NCBI RefSeq assembly: GCF_000024005.1
Contig: NC_013132.1
Span: 372,001-436,000, forward strand
Reading direction: 5' to 3'
Source: Chitinophaga pinensis DSM 2588
GTDB lineage: Bacteria > Bacteroidota > Bacteroidia > Chitinophagales > Chitinophagaceae
Length of the DNA stretch: 64,000 bases
The translations under genes and the position numbers were made by a program. The first letter of the stretch is position 1. Each line of letters starts with the position of its first letter. Below the pieces are notes generated by a model that did not search any database, had not been told where the DNA came from, and saw nothing but the letters and a program-made list of their open reading frames with translations. Positions 19,039 through 28,685 of this stretch are shown piece after piece.

Positions 19039-20040
19039 TCAGAAGTTCCACCATGACGTAATCACCGGCTGTTTTCCTACAGTAACCGGCTGACCGATCA
19101 TTGGCGTAGCAATAGGCATATGTTGTGCAACAGCAGCCTTGGTGACTCTTTCAATAGGCTCATTCCAGGGATGTAATGCCAGCTTGAATTTAGCCCAATG
19201 TACAGGTAACAGCATTTTTGCCTTCAGGTCGAATGCTGCCTGTACCGTCTCTTCCGGCATCATATGAATATGTTTCCAGGCTTCATTATACTGACCGCAT
19301 TCCAATATAGCAATATCTACTGGCCCCTGCTTTTCACCGATCTCCTTAAAATGGGCACCATAACCGGAATCTCCACCGATGAAAATAGTATAACCATATA
19401 TTCTCAGCACAAATGACGACCACAACGAACCACCTCTTTTAAGCCCCCTGCCGGAAAAATGCCGCGCAGGTGTAGCGGTAAGAGAGATCTCCGGACTTAA
19501 CTGCTCCGTTTCCCACCAATCCATTTCTGTGATATCCTGGTCATTCACACTACAACCTGCGATATCCTTTCCCACGCCCAATGACGTATAGTACGCCTTT
19601 GTCTGCGGACGCAGCTTCTTGATCGTCTTCTTGTCCAGGTGATCGTAGTGGTTATGTGTAATGATCATGTAGTCAATAGCAGGCATATCTTCTGTCTGAT
19701 AAACATTAGCACCAGGAAAAGCTTTCACCATCGTACGTAGTGGAGACGCATGTCCGCTTAATACAGGATCTACCAGTATATTGATGCCCTTGCAATGAAT
19801 CAGATAAGAGGAATGCCCGAACCAGACGATCACCGGTTTATCTGAACGTAACGCTTTCAGATCCGTTCTGACAGAGGGTATCTCGCTGGCGGGAACAGCT
19901 GTTGCCGGCGGACGAAAATACTCTACCAGCATTTTGCTCATAGAGGTACCCTCCGTCATCATAGGGGTGTACTCAAGATTCAGGAATTTGCCTTCCTTAT
20001 AATTCCGGGACTCAGTCAGTATCCGCCATTGCTTTTTCAT
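19039..20040 (-). CDS. MBL-fold metallo-hydrolase (UlaG/NAPE-PLD-like)
   Basis: 333-residue metal-dependent hydrolase. The zinc motif HxHxDH is present as His129-Asn-His131-Tyr-Asp133-His134, with further candidate ligands in ARHFSGRG and GGDSGYG, and a late His in LPVHWAKF. The GHSSYLI and GINILVDPVLS segments are typical of the UlaG/NAPE-PLD branch, whose members cleave phosphodiester or lactone bonds. The substrate cannot be told. No clear signal peptide is seen, so it is probably cytoplasmic. The 3' end sits 2 nt from the convergent PAS kinase. GACCTTTG (20100-20107, minus strand) is a possible weak -7 element 60 nt upstream. Confidence 0.88.
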   Translation of the reverse strand: MKKQWRILTESRNYKEGKFLNLEYTPMMTEGTSMSKMLVEYFRPPATAVPASEIPSVRTDLKALRSDKPVIVWFGHSSYLIHCKGINILVDPVLSGHASPLRTMVKAFPGANVYQTEDMPAIDYMIITHNHYDHLDKKTIKKLRPQTKAYYTSLGVGKDIAGCSVNDQDITEMDWWETEQLSPEISLTATPARHFSGRGLKRGGSLWSSFVLRIYGYTIFIGGDSGYGAHFKEIGEKQGPVDIAILECGQYNEAWKHIHMMPEETVQAAFDLKAKMLLPVHWAKFKLALHPWNEPIERVTKAAVAQHMPIATPMIGQPVTVGKQPVITSWWNF

Positions 20041-20176
20041 ACAATAAATTTAATCAGGATGTTGGTTCAGACAGCCATTACCGTCTGCGCAAAGGTCAGG
20101 AAAAAGCAGCTATCACATATAAGAAAAATCAAAGGATTGATATCAGATTTCAAAGAGGAGCTGTATGCATAAAAAA

Positions 20177-20207
20177 GCCTCCGGAACAGCTGAGATACTC
20201 CGGAGGC
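20177..20207 (-). terminator. Rho-independent terminator of the PL14-like gene
   Basis: Stem GCCTCCGGA (20199-20207 and 20177-20185 as inverted arms) with a 13-nt loop. On the minus strand it is followed by TTTTTTAT, 22 nt after the PL14-like stop codon. Confidence 0.85.
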
Positions 20208-20228
20208 CACAAAAACATATCTGGTTTA

Positions 20229-21107
20229 TCAGTTGGTACTGATTCTATGCACTTTCAGATTATCGTAGTAGATATAACCGTCTGTAGATGATTGCCAGTA
20301 AGTCTGGCTGCCACCACGGAAAGTATGGAAGGTCAGGCCTCTGATGAGACGTTTACTGTCGTTGGTCGTCCAGCGGATATCCTGATCCAGCACTACTGTA
20401 CCATCAATCACATACTGTACGTGACCATTGGTATTACTACCCGTGTTGCTCTTTACATACAGGTGTACATGGTAGGTCTGCCCTTTGTTCAGACTACCGC
20501 TGGATGGATAAGACTTACCAAAAGTTTCACCGTACTGACCAGACTGGTCTTTGAAGTAAACATAAGGCTGGAAGAATACCCTGCCGGCATCTGTCTGGTA
20601 CCACATCAGACGGGCAGTACCGCCATTACCATCCCATCCCGGATCACCACCGGTATTACCATCGCCGATAGAGAAACCAAAGCCCAGTTTTCCACCCCTG
20701 CTCCAGTCAAACTGGCTGTGGAACCTCACATCGTAGTCTACTTCATAGGCAGTACCATCAGAAATGTCGATGTTGGCGACAACCCCACCTGCACCGGATA
20801 AGGCATTCTTTAAGAGGGTAATACGCAGATTACCATTGGAGATCATCCCCCGGCTATCTACCCAGCCGGTAACGTTACCAAAGTCGGTAGCGCCGTTATT
20901 GGCGGTATAAGTCACCCCATGTGTATAATTATCCCAGTTCACACTCCAGGAATTCAGGATAATATTGCCCACTGCCTGAGCGGCTAAACTGCTGCCAGCG
21001 GCAAGACGTTCTTCCTGCTGAACGCTTTCTTTTGTACATGCTGACAGTAATACGGTCATGGAGAGGGCTGCGGCCCTGGCGACATTGACAATTTGTTGTC
21101 TGTTCAT
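20229..21107 (-). CDS. PL14-like (beta-jelly-roll) polysaccharide lyase family lipoprotein
   Basis: 292-residue lipoprotein with the signal MTVLLSAC and acylated Cys24. The body (about 50-290) resembles the polysaccharide lyase 14 type jelly roll: a GGKLGFGFSIGDG segment corresponding to the family's GGKLPGL region, then RLMWYQTDAGRVFFQPYVYFKDQ, a QTYHVHLYVKSNT segment, and closing GGSQTYWQSSTDGYIYYDNLKV. PL14 enzymes cleave alginate or glucuronan by beta-elimination; whether catalytic residues are kept was not verified. It stands alone with its own terminator. A related non-enzymatic lectin role is possible. Confidence 0.65.
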   Translation of the reverse strand: MNRQQIVNVARAAALSMTVLLSACTKESVQQEERLAAGSSLAAQAVGNIILNSWSVNWDNYTHGVTYTANNGATDFGNVTGWVDSRGMISNGNLRITLLKNALSGAGGVVANIDISDGTAYEVDYDVRFHSQFDWSRGGKLGFGFSIGDGNTGGDPGWDGNGGTARLMWYQTDAGRVFFQPYVYFKDQSGQYGETFGKSYPSSGSLNKGQTYHVHLYVKSNTGSNTNGHVQYVIDGTVVLDQDIRWTTNDSKRLIRGLTFHTFRGGSQTYWQSSTDGYIYYDNLKVHRISTN

Positions 21108-21436
21108 CTTTGAATTGGTTTTTTAAGGGAAAATGAAAAAAGATAATTCGCTATAGGATAATCTATTAGGTCTTCAATTCATTAATACAATCGATTGCAT
21201 CTATACGCAAGCAGTCAAACGTGGATCCGAGCTGTAGGTTTCCTTAGATGTCGCGTGAGGGGAAAAAGGGTACTACTCGTTTCAATAAAAAAGTGAAGAA
21301 TTGTCCCGACACAAAACCGGAAGTGGAGAATTGGATCAGGGAAGGCCAGTATCCGGCAGGTTCCCAAAAAACGAAATGGGTTGCCTGCCATACGGCGGAC
21401 AACCCATTTTCCTTTCGACGGACCTTATAGGGATAA
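21108..21436. other. 329-bp intergenic stretch, regulatory only
   Basis: Lies between two minus-strand genes and contains the terminator of the metallopeptidase gene (21374-21409) and, presumably, the promoter of the PL14-like gene. A 60-codon plus-strand ORF (21248-21430) runs through the terminator and is not credible. No perfect TAnnTTTG was found. Confidence 0.6.
21374..21409 (-). terminator. Rho-independent terminator of the secreted metallopeptidase gene
   Basis: Perfect 10-bp arms AAATGGGTTG and CAACCCATTT (21374-21383 and 21400-21409), 27 nt downstream of the stop codon. On the minus strand the stem is followed by CGTTTTTT. Confidence 0.85.
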
Positions 21437-24022
21437 TTAGCGGTTCGTATTACTTACCACGATCTTCTGACGGTGAATGATCTTTTTATCATCAGTAACA
21501 GTCACAATATATACACCATCCGGCAGGGATGAAATGCTCAGACTATTGTAATTGCCTTTGATACGCTGAGACACTCTTTTCACACCAGCGATATTGTAGA
21601 TATCCACATTGTACACCTTCACTGCATCTGGCAGGGAAAGATTCAGTACGTTGCTCGCAGGGTTAGGCCAGATGTTCAACACAGCAGCTTTCTTTTCCGG
21701 TACAGCCGCTACAGCCGGTGCTAACAATGGCTGTGGATAGGTAAACGGAAAATCGATCTGTGCCTGTTTGAACTGCATCTCCAGTTGTTTGGTCCAACCA
21801 AATGCAGTATCAGCCTGCAGTTCCAGACTGAACTGAGCCGCGCCACTCCAGAAATGCACAAACTCACCCAGGTTCAGGTCACGGGTGTATTCGCCATTAT
21901 GTTGCGGGAAATACTGTGATAACAGCTCGAAATACCTGTTCAACGCAGCACTGGAATCCGCTCTGTCGTAGATCGGATAGAACCAGTCACGGAACCAGTA
22001 AGTATCCGGACTAGGGAAGCTCTCTGCTTTCACCACAAAGTCATTGTATGCCTGCTGTGCATCAGCTGACCATCCCAGACGTTTCATTACATCATAGATG
22101 AAGATTTCAGCCCATTTGCTATCTCCCCAGATCGGAAAAGAAGGTGAATTATGTACGCCTTTGCTGCCACCTTCTACGATATGGCCTACTTCATGAATAG
22201 ACGCGTGCAGGTTCCAGCCCTCACGGGTAGCCCAGCTACCACCAAGATCGCCCACATTCGCATAGTCATGAGAAGCATCGAATACATTCGCAGGGTGACC
22301 ACCGGAATAACCTGCTTTACTATGGAACACCATGTTCAGCTTAGGATCGCTGAAAGAACCGTAGTTCTGTTTTACATACTCCCATACATTCGTGAAATCC
22401 TGGTTCATCCAGGTAATAGACGGACTTACCGCCGCATCAAAATAGATGTTCACACTACTGTTAGAATAGTTCAGGGTCAATGGTTCTACATGCGCAAACC
22501 AATGTTCCTGCCATACTGATTTCGGTGTAGCCGTCAATGTGGTATTGTTGCCAGTTACCCATGCAGATGCACCATTCGCATTTTCTGCCCTGAGACGGTA
22601 ATAATATTTCGTCAGCGGAGACAGGTCGAGAGAATAGAAATGCGTCGTATTTACTGGTAATACAAATGCTGTGTTCCAGTTCAGCGTATCTGTCGTTCTT
22701 TCAAGACGGTAATTAGTTTCTGTACTTGCAGCATCCGCCCAATCCAGGATGATCTGGTTGCTCGATACCGACTGCGTCGTAAAGCCTGTCGGAGCAGCAG
22801 GAACACCTGTATTCACCGTACCTGTGCCGGTACCGATGATTTCGAATTCTGACAACTGAGTAATAGACGCGCCATTATTCGCAGTAATATTCAAACGGTA
22901 ATACTTATAAGAAGTTGTGTTAGGGAATACATAAGTACGTTTCTTATAACGGGCAGTAAACTGCTGGTCTGTTACTACCTGCAGGTTTGTCCAGTTAGTA
23001 CTGTCATTGGAACCCTGGAAGGTCCAGTTGCGTGGATCGCGATCTGATGCATCATTCGCAGAAGTAATGCTGTATTGTGTAGCTACGGCGCCACCTGGCA
23101 GGGAATAACCAATAGCAGTTGTAGCCGCCCACGCCAGGTATTTGGTATAAGGGCTGTTATCAAAAGCTTTATCCAATCCTTCAGCACCAGTTGTATTATA
23201 CGGATCGTTGAACTTTGCGTTCGTGTAATTGGTGATATCAAATCCGGAAGGAGCCACGCTTGTTTTCACAACATCGGAAGTATCTGCGGAAGATACACCT
23301 GTCGCATTTACCGCTCTTACGCGGTAGATAAAGCTGGTACCTGCACTCAGTGCGCTATCTGTGTAAGTAGTTGCATTTGCAGCAACAGTAGCACGTGTCA
23401 GGAAATTAACCGCATCCAGTGAGCTTTCGATACGGTAACCGGTTTCGTTGGTGGCATTGTCCGACCAGGTCAGGTTTATTTTATAACCTGATTGAACGGT
23501 GGCAGTCACATTCGTAGGTCCGGAAGCAGGTCCTGTCAATGTTCCCTGCAATTGCCACTCTGCTATCTGAATAGCGCCTGCGCCATTATTCGCAATAACA
23601 TTCAGGCGGTAAATAGTGTAAGCAGTTGTGTTGGTAAAGGAATAGGTTTTTGTCAGAAAACGACTGGCAAATGCCTGGTTGGTCTGCGTGTTCAACGTAG
23701 TCCATGTTTTACCATCATTCGATGCCTGCAGATTCCAGTTCTTTGGATCGCGGTCAGCATAATCGTTTGCAGAGGTAATTGAGTACTGGGTAACAACGGC
23801 GGATCTTGCCGCTTCGAATTGAACCCAAAGGGACGTTTTGTCAATGTAATACTTCGTACTGGTGTTGTTGTCTATCAACTTCGGATAGTTTTCCACGGCG
23901 TTGGAATTTCCATACTGCGCGGTCAGCGAACCTGCTGTAGACGTAATGTTCGTCTGAGCTAGTGCCGGCACGGTAGCGCATAGGAGGGCCACATACAAAG
24001 ATGCCTTTGTAAAATTAAGCAT
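21437..24022 (-). CDS. T9SS-secreted metallopeptidase of the plant basic-secretory-protein type with F5/8C and Fn3 modules
   Basis: 861-residue exoprotein. Order: signal peptide (1-22, cleaved near ALAQ); F5/8 type C-like domain (about 25-160); Fn3 (about 168-258); second F5/8C-like domain (about 265-400); Fn3 (about 410-500); BSP-type catalytic domain (about 505-765); and a T9SS sorting domain (about 785-861, with IWPNPASN and GVYIVTVTDDKK). The catalytic motif is His610-Glu-Val-Gly-His614, followed by VEGGSKG, a fit to a zinc HExxH site. It should be exported to the surface or medium through the type IX system, with the discoidin-like domains binding glycans. A lipoprotein paralogue of the catalytic domain lies at 36305-37237. 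Confidence 0.88.
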   Translation of the reverse strand: MLNFTKASLYVALLCATVPALAQTNITSTAGSLTAQYGNSNAVENYPKLIDNNTSTKYYIDKTSLWVQFEAARSAVVTQYSITSANDYADRDPKNWNLQASNDGKTWTTLNTQTNQAFASRFLTKTYSFTNTTAYTIYRLNVIANNGAGAIQIAEWQLQGTLTGPASGPTNVTATVQSGYKINLTWSDNATNETGYRIESSLDAVNFLTRATVAANATTYTDSALSAGTSFIYRVRAVNATGVSSADTSDVVKTSVAPSGFDITNYTNAKFNDPYNTTGAEGLDKAFDNSPYTKYLAWAATTAIGYSLPGGAVATQYSITSANDASDRDPRNWTFQGSNDSTNWTNLQVVTDQQFTARYKKRTYVFPNTTSYKYYRLNITANNGASITQLSEFEIIGTGTGTVNTGVPAAPTGFTTQSVSSNQIILDWADAASTETNYRLERTTDTLNWNTAFVLPVNTTHFYSLDLSPLTKYYYRLRAENANGASAWVTGNNTTLTATPKSVWQEHWFAHVEPLTLNYSNSSVNIYFDAAVSPSITWMNQDFTNVWEYVKQNYGSFSDPKLNMVFHSKAGYSGGHPANVFDASHDYANVGDLGGSWATREGWNLHASIHEVGHIVEGGSKGVHNSPSFPIWGDSKWAEIFIYDVMKRLGWSADAQQAYNDFVVKAESFPSPDTYWFRDWFYPIYDRADSSAALNRYFELLSQYFPQHNGEYTRDLNLGEFVHFWSGAAQFSLELQADTAFGWTKQLEMQFKQAQIDFPFTYPQPLLAPAVAAVPEKKAAVLNIWPNPASNVLNLSLPDAVKVYNVDIYNIAGVKRVSQRIKGNYNSLSISSLPDGVYIVTVTDDKKIIHRQKIVVSNTNR

Positions 24023-24237
24023 AGTGATTGCTCTTTTAGGTTTATGTAATTAAAAAATGCCTGTTTTTTTGCGAATCATAGGGTGATGAAATGTTTCTCA
24101 AAGTGGGTGTGCTTTTTGGTTGATATAAGTGCTCACGAAACGGCTAACACAAAGGCGATATACGATTTACTAATATCGTAAGTAAACAGCTGCAAAGCTG
24201 TCAACGAATTTCAAACAGATTGTTAATGGAAATTAAA

Positions 24238-25668
24238 CTACAGGCGGACGCCAAAAACATCTTTTAATGCCTTCTTCGCCGCATGATAACCACACATACC
24301 ATGAATACCTCCACCGGGAGGTGTTGAAGAGGAACAAACGTAAATGCCCTTAGCAGGCGTCGTATAGGGTGACCATCTCAAAGCTGGGCGGGTGTAGAGT
24401 TGTGTAATATCCAGGAGACCACCATTAATATCTCCCCCGATATAATTAGGGTTATATGCTTCTACATCGGCGGTATTCATCACATGCCTGCCGATAATCA
24501 GATCCTTAAAACCGGGTGCAAAACGCTCCACCTGGTTTTCAATCGCGGCAGTCATGTCTCTGGTAGAACCATTCGGTACATGACAATAGCCCCAGGCCGT
24601 ATGCTTGCCTTCCGGAGCCCGGGTTTTATCAAAAATACTATGTTGTACAAACAAGGTATAAGGTAATTCAGGATGCTGACCATCCACGGTACGTTGCTCA
24701 TTGGTGGCTATCTCCTCAATGGTATTACCCAGGTGAATCGTACCTGCTTCTCTGCAAGCTGCCGCTGTAAAAGGAACGGGGCCATCCAGCGCCCAGTCTA
24801 CCTTAAATACGCCCATCCCGTATTTATAGCGTTTCAGCTGCCATTTATAAAATGAAGTAAATCTTTCGCCCGCAATCTGTAATAACTGCTTCGGCGTAAC
24901 GTCCAGTAACACTGCCTTCGAAGGCGGCAACTCCTTTAATGCCTTGACAAAGTTTCCTGTCACGATCTCTCCACCTAATGAAGTAAAATAAGCGCCCAAT
25001 GCATTGGCCAGCGACTGTGCGCCTCCTTTCGGCGCAGGCCATCCACTTACATGACTATTCGCCATTAACACCAGTCCTATCGCGGAAGTCGCAATATTTG
25101 TCAAAGGTTGTATCGCATGTGCAGCCACTCCTCCAAACAATCCACGTGCTTCCCTTGTCTTAAAACGCTTCGCCAGATGCATAGCAGAAGGTAATGCCTT
25201 CAATCCGAATTTAGCCATCGTTAACGGATGTTTCGGCAGCTGCAAAGGGCCCAGTATATCTTCAGAGAGATCTTTAAAATCTTGTAGTAAGGGACGAAAC
25301 AGCCGCTCATAAGTCTGACGGTCACTACCCAGTAACTCAGCCGTTTTCTCCAGGGAAGAATACAACACGGCCGCCGTTCCATCATCAAAAGGATGCGCAG
25401 CATCCGCTACAGGATGGAGAAAAGATAAGCCAAACTGCGCCAACGGCAACTGGCTAAAGAAAGGCGACGTCTGCGCCATAGGATGAATAGCAGAACAGAT
25501 ATCATGCGTAAATCCCGGCAATGTCAATTCCTTGGATCGTAAACCTCCACCGATCTCGTCACGGCCTTCTATCACAAGCACGGATAAACCCTGCTGTTGC
25601 AGGAGTATCGCTGCCGCGAGTCCGTTAGGTCCTGAGCCGATGACAATAGCGTCGTATGAATTCTTCAT
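24238..25668 (-). CDS. FAD-dependent oxidoreductase, phytoene-desaturase/PYROXD2-like
   Basis: 476-residue flavoprotein. The N-terminal dinucleotide-binding motif is GSGPNG (11-16) after a beta strand YDAIVI, followed by the second strand ending VIEGRDEIGGGLRS. The C-terminal FAD segment is GIYVCSSSTPPGGGIHGMCGYHAAKKAL. This is the amine-oxidase/carotenoid desaturase-like branch. The substrate is unknown; no carotenoid genes are nearby. It lies downstream of the two DoxX-like genes in the same direction, but 143 bp away across a heptamer inverted repeat, so co-transcription with the SoxCD-SusCD run is possible but not certain. No signal peptide is seen. Confidence 0.85.
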   Translation of the reverse strand: MKNSYDAIVIGSGPNGLAAAILLQQQGLSVLVIEGRDEIGGGLRSKELTLPGFTHDICSAIHPMAQTSPFFSQLPLAQFGLSFLHPVADAAHPFDDGTAAVLYSSLEKTAELLGSDRQTYERLFRPLLQDFKDLSEDILGPLQLPKHPLTMAKFGLKALPSAMHLAKRFKTREARGLFGGVAAHAIQPLTNIATSAIGLVLMANSHVSGWPAPKGGAQSLANALGAYFTSLGGEIVTGNFVKALKELPPSKAVLLDVTPKQLLQIAGERFTSFYKWQLKRYKYGMGVFKVDWALDGPVPFTAAACREAGTIHLGNTIEEIATNEQRTVDGQHPELPYTLFVQHSIFDKTRAPEGKHTAWGYCHVPNGSTRDMTAAIENQVERFAPGFKDLIIGRHVMNTADVEAYNPNYIGGDINGGLLDITQLYTRPALRWSPYTTPAKGIYVCSSSTPPGGGIHGMCGYHAAKKALKDVFGVRL

Positions 25669-25671
25669 AAA

Positions 25672-25808
25672 AATTAGGAATTAAGAATTAGGAATTAAGA
25701 ATTAGGCTTTTGCAAATAGCCTGATGACCATTTTATCAGCTGCAGGCATTTCAAAAGAAAGAAGGTCATTACACCTTATTCCTAATTCTTAATTCCTAAT
25801 TCCTAATT
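25672..25808. repeat. Inverted arrays of 7-bp repeats forming a long AT-rich hairpin
   Basis: Left arm: five heptamers alternating AATTAGG and AATTAAG (25672-25706). Right arm: four heptamers CCTAATT/CTTAATT (25781-25808). The inner 21 bp of each arm (25686-25706 with 25781-25801) pair perfectly and the next heptamer pairs 6 of 7, around a 74-nt centre. It fills nearly the whole gap between the DoxX-like and FAD genes. The same heptamer family fills the SusC-SusD gap at 30035-30104. It is either a leader or terminator structure or a small repeat element. Confidence 0.8.
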
Positions 25809-25811
25809 GTT

Positions 25812-27290
25812 TTAATACTGTCCTGCTTCTAATTTACTGGGTGACAGCAAATACTGCTTATCAACCCTGTCTAAAATTACGTAAATAGAATCTTTATTTT
25901 CATTTAAGCCGTAAAGAATGATCCGTGTATCACTCGGTCTTTCATAATGCAATACATACGGAGGATCTTTCTTCTTACTGGTATTCGGACGATCAGTCGC
26001 ATTCCGCCGCTGGCGTTCTCTGCCCTGATTCGCCTGACTCCTGTTCTTATCCCGCAATGCCAGCTCCTGTCTGGCTGTATCGGCTTCATAGTAGAAGAAC
26101 CTGCGTCTGCCAGCTACACCTGCCAGCTCAAAATTACGGTCCACATCGTTCTTAGGGGAACCGCCGCCATTACTCAGGTCAAGCCACACCGGTTTATTTA
26201 CCTGGTAAGTAATCGTAGACCATTTTTCAAATGTCACATTCTGCCAACGTACAGTATCCTGTGGTGAATAAGGGATTACCTGGTTATTCAAACGAAACTC
26301 TGTTACATTGTAATAACCTTTTGTACCAGCGATTCCTTTACTCACTGGTTGCTTATACGGATCATACAGGTAGTTCCACATCTGCAGATAAAATAGGATC
26401 ACGACAAATAACAGTACAGCGCCTCCTTTCAGGATATAACGGGAATACTGTTGCCATTTCTCTTTAAAGGAAGGATAATAATGTACAGGTATAGTATATC
26501 TTTCTAACACCAGCAGATTATAGATCTTCGGCACATCATATGCCAGTACAAACAATGCCAGTATTACAAAGTAAGCACTATACACATGCACTCCACCATC
26601 ATAAGCAAAGTTTACAAAGGTGATATTCGCCAATGCACCAGCCAGTAACACAGCGCCGATCGCAGCTGTACCTCTGAAGAATAAAAGCACACCAGCCAAT
26701 ACTTCTACGATACCCGCAAACACCTGGTACCAGGGTACGATACCAATAGACAACCAGTATATTTTCTGCGCCGTGAAATCACCAAAATTGGTATGCAGAT
26801 TAGAGATCGACGGATAAGGCATCTGTACAGGAAACAGCTTGGTATACCCAAAACCAATGATTCCGATACCCGCACGGTAACGTACAATCACCCGCAGCCA
26901 ATAGTACAGGATATTATATTCCTTTCTGCGGTCAAAAATGCTCCAGATTCCGGCGCCTGCTATCGCAATGATTAGTGCCGCCAGCCAGCTGGCATAACTG
27001 GCAATTCCCCAACGGCCACTTTCGGATTCTACATTCCATAAATTCGGCTGAAAACGCGCGATATCATACACATCCCTGTACTTCAGATGTATCCAGTCCA
27101 TCGTAAAAAGATGCTGATACCAGTTCCAGCTGGTCGGGATACTCATCAGCACAAAAAAGATAAAGGCAATACGAAACGCTACTCGCTGCCAGGTTTTCCA
27201 GGGCTTTGCAGCTGATGTAGTTGCTTCGGTATGCACTTCCGCTACGGGTGTTGCAGGTGCGGCAACAGTTAAATGAATTATATCAGACAT
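25812..27290 (-). CDS. DoxX-like membrane protein with C-terminal soluble domain (copy 2)
   Basis: 492 residues. An N-terminal soluble leader (1-32) is followed by helices at about 37-55, 95-115, 135-150, 175-200, 203-225 and 230-250; the segments GIIGFGYTKLFP and VEVLAGVLLFFRGTAAIGAVLL are of DoxX type. A further helix (about 288-310) precedes about 180 extracytoplasmic residues ending in LHYERPSDTRIILYGLNENKDSIYVILDRVDKQY. A DoxX-type membrane part plus a one-helix soluble part recalls the DoxD/DoxA subunits of archaeal thiosulfate:quinone oxidoreductase; that link is inference. It is a paralogue of the gene 10 nt upstream, from which it differs by a basic/Asn-rich insertion near residues 420-445. 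Confidence 0.75.
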   Translation of the reverse strand: MSDIIHLTVAAPATPVAEVHTEATTSAAKPWKTWQRVAFRIAFIFFVLMSIPTSWNWYQHLFTMDWIHLKYRDVYDIARFQPNLWNVESESGRWGIASYASWLAALIIAIAGAGIWSIFDRRKEYNILYYWLRVIVRYRAGIGIIGFGYTKLFPVQMPYPSISNLHTNFGDFTAQKIYWLSIGIVPWYQVFAGIVEVLAGVLLFFRGTAAIGAVLLAGALANITFVNFAYDGGVHVYSAYFVILALFVLAYDVPKIYNLLVLERYTIPVHYYPSFKEKWQQYSRYILKGGAVLLFVVILFYLQMWNYLYDPYKQPVSKGIAGTKGYYNVTEFRLNNQVIPYSPQDTVRWQNVTFEKWSTITYQVNKPVWLDLSNGGGSPKNDVDRNFELAGVAGRRRFFYYEADTARQELALRDKNRSQANQGRERQRRNATDRPNTSKKKDPPYVLHYERPSDTRIILYGLNENKDSIYVILDRVDKQYLLSPSKLEAGQY

Positions 27291-27300
27291 AACGTTGATT

Positions 27301-28647
27301 TTAGAGTTTAAGCGGTTTACGGCGACCTTCGATCAGTGGATATTGCTTATCGATCTTATCCAGTATAACATACACTGAATCCTTCTTCTCGTTGATACCA
27401 CTGAGGATAATACGGCTGCTGTCAGGTCTTGTATAATGCAGCTCCAGCTGTTCCTCATGATGATACCTGTTTTTATTCTGCAGCAACAAGACCTGCTTTG
27501 CTTCATCGATATGATAGCTGTAATAGTGCCTGCTGATCGATCCTGCCAGTTCGTAGTTACGGTCAGAATCATTCACAAATATTTCTTCCGTATTCGCCAG
27601 ATCCGGATGTACATAGCGATTAGAGCGTACGCTCAATGTCGCCCACGGCTCAAATACCACGTCTTTCCAACGCACGGTATCTGTCAGTGAATAGGGGATT
27701 TCCTGGTTATTGATGCGAAACTCCGTTACATTGTAAATACCGGCTGCTGCTGTCAGACCCGGCATATGCGGATACTGATAGCCCAGCTGTTTGTAACTCG
27801 CATAGGTCTTATAACCGTATAGTCCGACAAAGAAGAATATAAACAAGGTCTTCAACGCCAGTTTCAATCCCCGCTGCCACGGTTGCGGCAGATAGGGACG
27901 CACCGTATTCGGCGCTGTAGGCTGTTCAAGTGTCAGCAGATTGATAATACGTATAGTGTCATACTGTAACAGGAATAAAGCCAGTACTACCAGGTAAAAA
28001 CTGTATACATACTCCCCGCCTTCATATGCCAGGTTAGACATGAATACGTTACCGGTAAAGGTGATAATAATACCCGCGCCAATCGTAGAAGTTCTCCTAT
28101 GTAGTAATAACAGCCCCGCTACCGTCTCTACCAGACCCAGAAATGTTTCCATAGAAGGCACCACACCAGTGCTCATGGCGAAGATCTTCCAGGCTGACAG
28201 GTCACCGTATTGAGTATTGAGCTGACTGATAGAAGGGAAAGGTAATTGCTGCGGAAACAGCTTCAGTAAGCCATAAGCGATCACACCGATTGCCAGCCGA
28301 TACCGGACAATCACCCTCAACCAGTAATACAGCTGGTTGTATTCCTGTCGCCGTCTGTCCAGATAAGACCAGATCAGCGCACCTGCGATCGCGATAACAG
28401 CAGCTACGCCCCAGTCAGCAAAACTGCCGAAAGGACTATCCGTCGTTACAAAACGTGGCGTATAACGGGTCAGGTAAAAGATATCACGGAAACTCAATTC
28501 TCCCCAGTGAATCTGAAATAAGCCCGCATAATAGCGGATATCCAATGGTACACATTGGATAATGAAGTAAATGAAGAAAAAACGGAACAGCACCTTCCAG
28601 GATGCTTTCCACGTTTGTGGTGGTAATAAATTTGCCGGATGTGTCAT
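27301..28647 (-). CDS. DoxX-like membrane protein with C-terminal soluble domain (copy 1)
   Basis: 448-residue paralogue of the next gene. The same order is seen: helices over about 20-250 with GVIAYGLLKLFPQQLPFPSIS and VETVAGLLLLHRRTSTIGAGI, one more helix (about 270-290), then a soluble domain with GIYNVTEFRINNQEIPYSLTDTVRW and a closing SRIILSGINEKKDSVYVILDKIDKQYP. The conserved soluble-domain motifs in both copies argue that both are functional and may form a heterodimer. Located 38 nt after SusD in the SoxCD-SusCD run. Electron transfer to quinone is the suggested role, by analogy to DoxDA and the neighbouring SoxCD; no redox cofactor site is visible. Confidence 0.75.
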   Translation of the reverse strand: MTHPANLLPPQTWKASWKVLFRFFFIYFIIQCVPLDIRYYAGLFQIHWGELSFRDIFYLTRYTPRFVTTDSPFGSFADWGVAAVIAIAGALIWSYLDRRRQEYNQLYYWLRVIVRYRLAIGVIAYGLLKLFPQQLPFPSISQLNTQYGDLSAWKIFAMSTGVVPSMETFLGLVETVAGLLLLHRRTSTIGAGIIITFTGNVFMSNLAYEGGEYVYSFYLVVLALFLLQYDTIRIINLLTLEQPTAPNTVRPYLPQPWQRGLKLALKTLFIFFFVGLYGYKTYASYKQLGYQYPHMPGLTAAAGIYNVTEFRINNQEIPYSLTDTVRWKDVVFEPWATLSVRSNRYVHPDLANTEEIFVNDSDRNYELAGSISRHYYSYHIDEAKQVLLLQNKNRYHHEEQLELHYTRPDSSRIILSGINEKKDSVYVILDKIDKQYPLIEGRRKPLKL

Positions 28648-28685
28648 ACCTGCAGGGTTTATATAGTCAAGAAATCAATCTGTGT

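Noticed and set aside
21248..21430. 60-codon plus-strand ORF
   Set aside because: Runs through a clear minus-strand terminator and has no recognisable features.
25672..25808. Insertion sequence or MITE with terminal inverted repeats
   Set aside because: The arms are internal 7-bp tandem repeats, no target-site duplication is visible and there is no transposase. A MITE-like origin cannot be proved from one copy.
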